A stretch of 64,000 bases of DNA from an uncultured Desulfobacter sp. (GTDB lineage Bacteria > Desulfobacterota > Desulfobacteria > Desulfobacterales > Desulfobacteraceae). The position numbers were made by a program, and so were the translations under genes. The stretch covers positions 1,266,501-1,330,500 of the forward strand of contig NZ_OY761445.1 of assembly GCF_963664415.1 (NCBI RefSeq), written 5' to 3'. Shown one piece after another: positions 25,187-36,000 of the stretch (positions are counted from its first letter, which is position 1; every line of letters begins with the position of its first letter). Under the pieces are notes generated by a model. That model saw nothing but the letters and a program-made list of their open reading frames with translations. It did no database searches and was not told where the DNA came from.

Positions 25187-26994
25187 CTTTTTTCTCCGTA
25201 AATTGAAGCCACTTTCAAAGCAAACTGGTCAACGAATATGCCGGAATCCGCTGTTAAATCCCTTATTTTGCCTGCCAGATAGTTGTATCCGAAAAGGGCG
25301 GGAATCGCGACGATCAGCCCGAAAACCGTCGTGGACAGGGCTGACGCAACACCAGGGGCAATGGCCATGATATTGGCTTCCCCGGCTTCTGCCATGGCGG
25401 CAAATGTATTCATAACGCCCCACACCGTTCCCAGAAGTCCTAGAAACGGGCCGCCGGAAATGGACATGGTCAGAACCAGAAGCCATGCATTCAACCGTTT
25501 GGATTCATCAACCAGGCCTTCTTCAAGGGTAGCCTTGAAAGCATCAAGCTTTACTTGTGTGATGATCGGCTTGCTTTCGGGGGTATCAGATCCCACAGCA
25601 TCAACCGCCGGTGTCGTTTTTTTCAGATCAAGTGATTGGCACCCGCTCTCATATATTCTGTAAAGGCCGGATCCATTAAAATTGTTTGCACCCGATGAAA
25701 GTTCAACCGGGTCCGTGGCTTGGCGGTATCTATCTAAAAATATTTTATTTCCTTTTGCGGTGCTGAATAGAAAAACGCCCTTGCTGATCATGACCATCCA
25801 TGAAATGCCTGACAAAACGAGCAAAAGGCCGATGATCACAAGCCCGTCCATCGTTATGTTTTTAAATATGGTTGCAAGATAGAAAACGGGCATTCCGCCG
25901 GAGGATTCATTAATCTCTTCAATGGCATAGGAACAAAGGCTTGCGGCAGGTCCCTGTGATGTAAAAAGCCCCCTTATCCATGCCCCGGTTCTTGGAATGC
26001 CGGAGATCCTGAGTTCATCCATATCCCCTGAAAAATAATGGGCCCCGTCATCAGCGCCGCCAACGAAAACATCTCCGGTGATTCCGGACAAATCCGCATC
26101 TGCTTTCATCCACTGGGCTTCTGCACCATCCAGATAAATGACGAGCTTACCGTCAGGGTCAATGGTTACGGCAAGATGATGCCAGCCCTCCAGGGGAAGG
26201 TCTGTGGTCTGTTCCAGGCTGTGAACAATCTCACCCGCCTTAATTTCAGCCGTAACTTTTGTACCGTTGATACCGATGGAGATACTTTTATCACCCGATT
26301 GTCTATAAAAAAGCCAGGCATCATCCTGTTCCTGGAATATTTTGATCCAGGTTGAAAAGGTCAGGCCTTTGTCAAAAACAAGGGCCGGGTTATCCGGGAT
26401 TTTCATATAGCCGGCCCCGCTGAATGTGGCCCCATTACCTATGACGCCGGCAAGGCCCTGCCCGGCAAGGTATTCAGATGAATGAACAGAATAAGAGGCT
26501 GCATCCTGGGGTGTCCCTTCAAATTCGTTAAAATGATAAACAGCCTGGTAAAGGGAATCAAAGCTGCTTTTACTGTCCTGGCCTGAAACCGCACTCTCAT
26601 TTCCGTAGTAAATATAAATACTGTTCTGGTTGCTTGACGGTGCCATATTAGGGATCTTGACCCAGACAAGGGCAATCTCGTCAAAGGCATCGAACATCTC
26701 GATATGGTATTTTAAAAGCGTGGCATCATCACCGCTGACAAACCGCAGGTCCTCACCGTTTTCCTTAACCCTGGTGAAATCAAAATTGCCTGTATGCAAC
26801 CGCACAAGAACCGTAAAATCCATTAGATTCTGCTGTATGTACGCACCAGACGAGGACGTATCCAAAGCCACTTTTTTCCTGTATTCCCACTCTTCATTCC
26901 ACCAGGCATCTGCTTTTGGAAGACAAACAGACGACATGACTATCATCATTAAAAAACAGCCCCACAGGCTCACAAATATTTTTCCAGGCTTCAC
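25183..26994 (-). CDS. DUF2341-LamG-ExbB fusion protein
   Basis: 603 residues. A signal peptide ending ADA is followed by DUF2341 (WWNEEWEYRKKVALDTS ... LVWVKIPNMAP), a LamG/concanavalin-like domain at ~145-345 (GLTFSTWIKIF, WHHLAVTIDPDGKLVIYLDG, DMDELRISGIPRT), then membrane helices (~372-400). A TolQ/ExbB/MotA proton channel ends the protein (SGGPFLGLLGTVWGVMNTFA and VASALSTTVFGLIVAIPALF). Ordinary ExbB has no such periplasmic part; here the channel is coupled to a carbohydrate-binding-like ectodomain. With ExbD and TonB downstream it forms the energy module of the operon. Confidence 0.88.
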   Translation of the reverse strand: MKPGKIFVSLWGCFLMMIVMSSVCLPKADAWWNEEWEYRKKVALDTSSSGAYIQQNLMDFTVLVRLHTGNFDFTRVKENGEDLRFVSGDDATLLKYHIEMFDAFDEIALVWVKIPNMAPSSNQNSIYIYYGNESAVSGQDSKSSFDSLYQAVYHFNEFEGTPQDAASYSVHSSEYLAGQGLAGVIGNGATFSGAGYMKIPDNPALVFDKGLTFSTWIKIFQEQDDAWLFYRQSGDKSISIGINGTKVTAEIKAGEIVHSLEQTTDLPLEGWHHLAVTIDPDGKLVIYLDGAEAQWMKADADLSGITGDVFVGGADDGAHYFSGDMDELRISGIPRTGAWIRGLFTSQGPAASLCSYAIEEINESSGGMPVFYLATIFKNITMDGLVIIGLLLVLSGISWMVMISKGVFLFSTAKGNKIFLDRYRQATDPVELSSGANNFNGSGLYRIYESGCQSLDLKKTTPAVDAVGSDTPESKPIITQVKLDAFKATLEEGLVDESKRLNAWLLVLTMSISGGPFLGLLGTVWGVMNTFAAMAEAGEANIMAIAPGVASALSTTVFGLIVAIPALFGYNYLAGKIRDLTADSGIFVDQFALKVASIYGEKR

Positions 26995-27024
26995 CTTATT
27001 CCTCCAATGTGCAGTTTTTCTCTT

Positions 27025-30000
27025 CTATGATTGCTTATCTTCATCTTCATCGTCATCTTCATCGTCATCTACCTTTCCAAATCCCACAACTTCAACATCA
27101 ACCCATTTAGGCTCAAAAGTGTAGCCGTCCTGTGACGCTTCCGAAAACCGTTTCTGTGCTGAAGCCAATTGCGTATTTTCTTGTCCAGCAAGGCTGGTAT
27201 CCGAAACGCCCCCGCTACCGGTAAGCCCCCCGATTGAACCGGAACTGTCAGAGGGTTTTGTAAACCCTATGGCAAGTCCTGTTGTCTGAATATTCTGGGC
27301 ATTGAGCACCTGCTGTGCGGCCAGGGTGACATTATTGCCGGCAATCCCGGCTTCGCCTGCGTCAATATCCCCTTCCCATGCCGTGGCGTAGATATCGCCC
27401 GCATCATTATAATCGGGCGCAGTGGCCCTGACACCGCTGCCTACGGCCGGGGGTTCGTACACAACTTTGTAAGTTCCATCACTTTGTTTAACATAATAAG
27501 TTGTTGAAGAAGCTACGGCGGCTTTTGATCCCCGGCCGGCATTAATGTCACCGTAATCGGAAAGAATATCGATGTCTCCCCCGGCAAACGTCATCACCCT
27601 TGATTCATTAACGTTGATATCATCTCTTGCGTAAATTTTTATTGCACCGCCGGCGGTTGTATAGATGCCTGAACTCTCTTCATCTGCGTTTGCTTCGCCG
27701 AGAATCGGAGGAGATGCAATGGATGAAAGCCCCACATCAATGGTTCCGCCTGCAAGGGTATAAATATTGCCGCTGCCGCCACTGGTGTAAATTTTGGAAT
27801 TGACCAGGCTGATATTTCCCTCGCCGCTTGATGACCCGTCAAAAAAGAGGGCAATAACATTTTCTCTGGTATCGGCTACAATCTGTTCTGCCAGAGTTTC
27901 ATCCCCGTCTGAGCGTGCCGCGATAAAATCTATCCCGGCCTGGCGAAGATCATCAAAGAATTCATCCATTTCATCTTTAATAAATTTTTTTGCATAGCCC
28001 GCAATCACCATGAGATCGTTACTTCCACTGGTCAAAGCTGAATTGGTGACACTCCCGGTGGCCTGTATCCCGTCCGAGGCACCAAGATCAATATTGTTTC
28101 CGGCCTGAACCAGGATCAGTCCGGGGCCGCCCACAAGGATTCCCGGCTCGTTACCTTTGCTTACATTCGTATTGCTGAAATAGATATCTCTGCCGGCATA
28201 AAACACCGTACTGTCTGTCTCATGAATGTTCTGTCCGACATACTTGATATTGGCAATGTCCCTACCCGCCGTTAACACTGCCGCCTTGGGCACTGCCAGC
28301 TGAATATCCCTGATATCATTGCCGGCCTCAAAAACCGCCGGCGTATAATCATCTTCGCGAACCAATGTGCCTGCATGCAGCTCATAGGTTTTCAGATCAC
28401 TCATCTGGCTGACACTCTCCTTCTTGCCGACGGCATGATCCCCATAAACGTCGTCAGGGTCCAGATCAGACATATAAATGCCGAAGTCAACCATCGTATC
28501 AGACCCGGAATCACCTGTAATATCCCTGCCTGCATATATCTCGATGTTGCCTGAAGCTGACGGCGGCATATAAAACTGGTTTTTTATCACAACATCCCGG
28601 CCCGCTTTCATATAAAGGTCCGGCGGAAGCAACTTGGCTCGATCCCCGTCCAGACCAAAACTTGTATCAGGCCTGCCTGTCAGGGTTATATCCCCGGTTC
28701 TTGCCGTCATAGCTACGGATGTCTCCTGGGTGTACTGCAGGTTCCACTGATAATTGCCAGACAACCCATCAGCGGCAATACCGGGGTTCAGAACCGATGC
28801 CAGGGTGATGTTGCCCTGGGCGCTGAGCACAGCCTGGGAATCAAAGAGTTCTATAACCTGATCATCGCTCATTGAACCGATACTGCCCATGCCGGCAATT
28901 TGCATTCCCCCTTCCTTATTTAAAAATCGGCCGTTAATATCTCCCATGGCACTGATGTTAAGATCACCTTCCCCGAAAGTGCCTGCCTGGCCATAAAAAC
29001 TGCCCAGAGTATTTACGGAGACATCACCTCCTCCCATGGTAGCGATGCCCTGGGTAGCGGATAGGCCATCGTAATTGGCCGACCAAACCCCGTCACTATC
29101 AGTCCACACATCTAATCCGTCCCATGCGTCGGGGTTTAAACAAAAAGTTTCTGTTCCAGTATTTGATGAAACATACATGGTATTCACATCACCACCGGTC
29201 TGTATGGATATGCTGCCGCCGCTGTTCCATTGACTATATGTTTCCTGTGCTACTTCTGCTTCAATTGGTAATATAATATCTTTTAAAAAATCCCAAAGAT
29301 CTCCGTAGCTATCCGCTAACGCATCAACATCGACAACAGGGCTTTGGCCGGTTGTTCTTATGGTTCCCAAATAATATTCACCATTAATCGTTGTCCGCAA
29401 AAGATTAAGGTCGCCGCCTACATCAAGGGAGATATCCCCGGTAGCCGTCTGGATCACGCCCCCCTTGATATTTAAGTCAGCTCCTGTCTTTCCCCTTATT
29501 GTTCCTGAATAGGAGGCAAGATTGTAATTAAGGTGATTGTAGCTCATGTAATCATCCTGGAGTGCACTGCCCTGAATTTTACCGATAGTAGTGGAACCGC
29601 CGGAAGCAAAATTTATATTTCCGCCTTCGGTGTAAACCATGACCTTATCGGCAAACGCCAGGTTCCCGGTCCCGCGCTGGACTGCAAAGGAATCGGAAGT
29701 CTGAATAAGATCTCCGCTTTGTGTAAGCACCGCGCCTGCCTTAAAATTAAGAAAGCTTGTCAACTGGGCAGTACTTTTTTGCAATTCCGCTGCAACAGTT
29801 TCATAATCGAGAATATCACCATCGACGGTCAGGTTTCCGCCTGCGGTAAAACTCAATGCAATCGGTGCATCTTGGCTTCCAAATCGCCAGCCTGTCAGAT
29901 CAATATCTGTGTTAATCTTCATATCACCGCTGGTTTGGACTTCTATGCCGGCAATCAGGGAAACGCCGTTTACACTGCTTCCTGCGCTGGATAGAAAACT

Positions 30001-33000
30001 GGAGGCATCCTGCTTCCAAGCAGTTAGATCTGATGCGGTAATCTGGGAATCCTGGTAAGTTTTAACCGCTTCTATGATACTGCTGGACGCGCCGATAATT
30101 TTCGCATCAGCATCCATATCAAAGGAGATACCCGTATTATCTGCAGTCCTGGCGACCCTTAAATAGACGGATCCGCCAGTTCCGTCATGGGCTGAAACAT
30201 CCAAAACAGATTTGTTCAAATGCATATAGCCGTCATCTCCCAGGCCGCTGCCGAGGATGATGCTTCCGCCGTCTTCACCTGAGCCGGTACTGCCGGCATA
30301 AATCCGGGTTGATGACGAGAGTGTAAGTGTTTTGCCCGAATATATCTCAACCAGCCCCCCGGTGATGCCCGAGGCGTCAATAACAGAATCGATGTCCACA
30401 TCGCCGGTATATGCGGAAAGCCTGAAATTTGATGTTGTCACATCAGCGGCCAGGGAAACATCCCCCTGTTGTATTGTCAAATCAATGGCGGTACTAAAAC
30501 CGTTTTCAGACAGCTTTTCAACAAGCAATGAAAGATCGCCATAGGTCTGGGTGTTCATAATAAATGATCCACCCTCTCCGGAGACCGCACTTCCTAAAAG
30601 CGTGCCTGAAATATCGACGTTACCGCTGGTACTCTCCACCCATATGGTACCGCTGTTGCCGTATTCACTGCCTGCCGAAACATCTGTGACAGAGCCCTCA
30701 GAGAGAACGATATTTCCGTTTTCGGCCTCGTATTTCACAACACCGGCATCATAATAGAGATCATCCTCGGCACTGCCGCTGACAGAGACCTTTGCCGTGT
30801 CTCCCATGGTAACCGCATCACCGGTTCCGGTCCCTGTAAAGCCGATAAAACCCGAACTGACAAAAACCGTGCCTTGATTTGAAACACTATTGCCTGTAAA
30901 AGAGAGGCTGCCGCCGATATTACCGTTTGCTTCTGCGTCACCCTCCCCCTGTAAAATCTTTATTTTCCCTGCTCCGCTGTCCACATCAAAATCCAGGGCT
31001 TCATAGGCAATTGTTTCCCCGTCCTCTTCAAGATAGAGCCGGTATGCGCCTGTGGTCATGGCGGCTTGTGCCACTAAATCGGCATTTCCTGTATCAACGG
31101 AGCCTTCGCCAACAAATGTCAGGTTATTTTGGCTGGTGAGCGAAACCGTTCCAAAATTAGAAAACTGGATATCTCCCTGCCCGATGTATATCCGGTCGGC
31201 ATCAAGTGAAAACGTGCTGTCTCCCCTGGTATACGTACCGCTGGCGGTTTTGTCCGTCCCGGTATTATACAGCGATATCTCTGCTGCACTGATCTTAAAC
31301 GCCCCGGTGGTATCTTCTTCCGAAACATCTTCAACCAACGGCGTATCAATAAATATTTCACCATTCTGGGCTTCAAGGTTGACGACACCCGCAAATCCTG
31401 TCTTTTCTCGGCCGGTAAGCGTGACCTGTTCGAGATTTGAAAAGCTTTCCCAAAGTTCCTGATCAACAACAAACCCGTCACTGAAGGACTGCGCGTGGGC
31501 TTGATCAACGATGTATAGATTCTCCGAACTTAAACTGATCTGCTTTTGTGCCTCAATATCCCCTTCCCTGGCAAGGCTTGCGGCATCAATTGATATTGAA
31601 TCTGAAGACCTTAGAAAAGAATCCTGGGCCATGATCAGACTGCCTTCCACGGATAAAAGGCTTATGGCGCTGTTCTCGCCGGTGACTTCAATCCCTGAAT
31701 TTTCATTAAAAATAATATCATTGATGGCTGTCAGGTTAATATTTGACCCTGTAAGAACGCTGTTTTCTTCAAAGGTGATGGTCTCTGTAAGATTGCTGCT
31801 ACCGATATTCAGCTCCCACAGCCCGGCTTGGGACAATTGTTCGGCATCCAGATATAGTGTGCCGACCAGAGCTGAAAGATTCTCGTCCTCTTCAAGGCTG
31901 GTGTCAAAGTTAAAACTGCTTCCCAGATCGGCCTTTGTGCTGCTGAAAATTACATTTTCACCACTTAAGGTCACAACACCCGACTGGTAATTGCTGTTTT
32001 TTGCCGCTGCGGTAATTGCATTGTTCAAAATAGTCGTATTGGCGGTGATCTCCAGACTGCCGCCGTTTCCCGTGGACAGGGACACATATTCATACTCGCC
32101 TTCGGACAGTACATCGGAAGCTAAACGGACCGTATAAAGGTTGGCATCTGAACTATGGTACCCTGTCAGGCTGTCCGCGTCATATCCCACAGCCAGCACA
32201 TACCCTTCAGCACTTGACTTGACACCACTGTCGGAGTCAAGGCTGCCCTGGAGTTCAAGGACCACCGCCCCCTCCAGGAATGCATACGCTTCGGGCAGGA
32301 CAACATAAACACCTTCGTCCAGAAGGCTGTTCTCTTCAAGATATATCGCCTGGCCCGGCAGGTATCCCATTACATTTTCCGCAGGCAGGACGACAAACCG
32401 GCCTGATACGGTCAACGGATCAAGGGAACCGCTGGTGCCTGCGATAAAGGTGTAGCCGTAAACGCTTTCTCCACCCGCCAGGTTGATTACTGCGTTTTCT
32501 CTGCCAATTACTTCGTGGGCTCTCAGACTGATCTGTTTCTCCGGCAGTTCTTCCGACGTTAGATATGACGCATCGTTATCATAATCTTCCAATGCCCCGG
32601 TACCTTCGTCAACATCACCATAATTCACATCGACCTCAAGGGCGACGGAAAGCACACTGTCATCCCCAAGGTAAATTCTACCTGTTGTTTCATCGGCATT
32701 AAGCCAGATGCTGCCGCCGGGTGCTGCAAGCACGCCCCAGTGATATATATTATGGGCATTCAAAACCAGGGAACCCAAAGCGGAATATATAGGCGATGTG
32801 TTTGTAATACCGGACCCAAGTGTGGTGATATTGCCGCCCGCGTTGATATTAAACGACGAACCGCTTGTCGGGTAAATTCTTGAAGCAGTCAGGGTAAGAT
32901 CATTGTCAACGGCGAATGCACCCTGGGCGCCGGTTATCTCTCCCTCTAGATAATCGTAGTCCTCCAGCCTGATATCATACAGGGCATTTAATTCCACCTG

Positions 33001-36000
33001 GTCAAAACCACTTGCTTTCACATCCCCGGTGATATCAATAAAACCTGAATTTACCACCAACGACGCCACATCTTCACTCGAATCGCCATCCAGGACCTGA
33101 TAGGAATTCAACAACTGCATCCAGTATGTATTTAACGTGACGCTGTCGCCTTCGGTTCCTGTTATGACCGGTGTATCAATCAAAATACCGCGAGTCATGG
33201 AAACCTCCCCTGAACCCATAAAACTGACTGTTGAGCCGCTTGCCAGCTCCAGGTAATCAAATCCGCCGGCGGCAATGGCATTCAACTGTTCAACGGGGAT
33301 ATCAAGATCTTCATCATTGAGCGCTGTGATGTAAAAGGAGCCGCCTCTCAGGGTGTCAAGATATTTTTCTGCCAGGAATACGGTATCGGTGTTTAATTCG
33401 CCGCTCTGATCTCCAAAACTTGAGAATGACAGGCTGATGCTCCCGGGCTCGGATGCGGAGGTATAGGAATAGAGCCTGCCCTGTTCGTCCCGCCTGTACA
33501 TAGTGACGGGCTCTGCCCCGGACACGTCAATGGTCACACCATCCTCTATGATCAATGCACTGTTGGATGAAAGAGACACTTCCCCGCCGTCTGCAGGTGC
33601 CCATATGATCTCACCGCTGTCCAGATAACCGCTTTGATAATTGAATCCGCCGGCATCAAAGACCGTCCCCTTCCGGATGCACAGGGAAAACTGATCCAAC
33701 GTTGATTTTGAATTTACGGAGATGGTACCGGCAGGAGCTGAAAAACTACCCGATATATCTACCCCCGGCCCTTTGATATTAATCTCCCCTTCCGGGGCAA
33801 CCTGGAGGGATGCATTGTCTTTGACGGTTACGTAGCTGGATGCTGAGGTCCCCGAACCGACCGTGGTATATGGGCTGAATCCGTCTGTGGTGCTCCCTGT
33901 GGTTCCGGCTGTAAGGCTAATTGCAGAAGACCCTGCATATTCCAGGGGGACAGTCACCTGCTTGAGCAGCCCTGTACTGAACCTGCCGGGACTTGTAAGG
34001 CTCAGCTTCACAAGAGACGGGGAGAGTGAAACATTTTCTTCCAGGGTGATATCTGTAACGGCTTTAAGCGTAATTTGAGTAAATCCGGTATCATCAAACC
34101 GGTTATCATCAATGATCAGCAGTTCTTCATATTCTTCGGGCAACGGGTCTTCACTGGAATATTCATCGGCTATTTCAGGCAGATCATCCATGTCGGCCAC
34201 GACCCTTACTTCTCCGGCATGCAGGGTTATACTGCCTCCGTCATTGCCGTACAGCGCCGTTCCCGTAACCGTGCCGTCCAGGATGATCGCCCCACCCAGT
34301 ATCTCAATTGAACCGGCATCCCCTGAATCCAGGATGTCCCTGTCATCTCCTATGATATAGCCGCCGCTGACATCCAGGGTTGCCCCTTCTCTTAACACGA
34401 CACCCTGGCTTTCAACGGTCTGATCACGGAGAATAATACTCCCGCCGTCCATCAGCCCGAACGAATCATACTCGGATGTTCCCGTAAACGCCCCGGTATA
34501 ATTATCAATTATTTCACCTGCCGTACTGATGATGGAGCCGGCAGCCAGCTCGATTCTTTGCTGCCCAAGTTCCTCAATACTTACATAATCCGGGCCGGCA
34601 AGACTACTTTTATTGCTCATAATACTTAAATCGACGGTTCCGGAAGGCACCTCAATGATGCCCTGGTGAAGGATTCTTCTGGCTGTCATTGTCAGGCGCC
34701 CGCCGGCTGCAAGAGTTATCGTTGTATCTGATTCGGTCACAACCGAGCGGGTCGCATTCAACTGGAGAACGGAAAGTCCGGAATTATTGAGCAGATCATC
34801 TGACAGCCAGGTTTCCCCGTTTCGTTCTTCGGGTAGAAGAGACGTTTCCGGATTAAAGTCAGCTTCTAGGCCCGATGTGGTATTTTTTATCACGATGGCA
34901 TCCACAACCGGGTCTTCATCCTCGTAAAACTCAAGGCTGGTGGTCTCATCGCCTATAATAAGCGTCCCGCCGGATGGAATTTTTGTCCCGATTGATGTCT
35001 GGTATCCTAAACTGTCAACCGGATCTGTCAGGTTTACCTGGTAATATCCCTGCACGACTGACGCATCCAGATTACCTTCATAAAAAATCTGTTTCGCACT
35101 CATTGAAAGCGTGCCGGCATCATAGCCTTCCGTATGTTCAGATATGTAATCGGTGTATGTCTCGCTGAAATTTTCGCCATAATTGATCAGGCTGTCATAA
35201 ACAAGGGTTTCAGGCGCATCGGAAATATCATATACAACACCGTCGGAGACGAGTTTGGTTGTCTGTACATATCCCCCTGCATAATGGATTCCCCCGCCTG
35301 AAATATCTATGGTTGCATTGCTGTCCACAATGATATCGCCCTGGCCCGCCTCAAGTGTCAGGGTGCCGCCTTCCATGCTCTGCTCCCATACAGACAGGGT
35401 TCTGCTGTCCAGATGATCGCTGATATTGCCGATGGACACCCCTTCATGCAGCAGAAAATAAATGGTCTCGCCGGAAAGAATGGAATTTTTCTGCAAAAAC
35501 TCGTCCCTGAGCTCCAGGCTGTTGAGCTGGGCTGATAGAACCGCGTCGGAAGCGCTTTTTTCCACCCATGATCCTGAAAGATCGATACTGGATCCCGGCG
35601 CAAGATAAATTCTTCCTCCGTCCCCTGCGTCAATGGTCATCTCCCCCGAGGGGAAAATAATATCACCGTAGAGTGCCACGCCGGACCATGACCCGTCACT
35701 TTCAACTTCATCGTTAATACTGATATTTATCTCCCGGCCGCCTGCAAACACTTCTGCAACGGTTGGATTTTCCAGTTCTTTTAAAGATGAATTGATTGTA
35801 GAATTTTCACCGGTTATCACTTTTTTTGAAGCCACCAGCTGGATGGAGCTGCCTGTCACAACGGTTGAAAGGGAACGAATCAATCCGTCATGTTGGACAA
35901 TATCACCATACAAACCCACCTTGCCCACATCCGCCAGGATTTCACCAGTTTCACTGTTAACAGCGTTTCCTGAATAGTCCGTATCAACAGTTTCGCTGGT

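Noticed and set aside
26630..27124. Plus-strand frame with a poly-serine end
   Set aside because: Shadow of the TpsA acidic tail and the ExbB fusion gene on the other strand.
29533..31990. Several plus-strand frames of 130-160 codons inside tpsA
   Set aside because: Antisense shadows of the repeated TpsA coding sequence.
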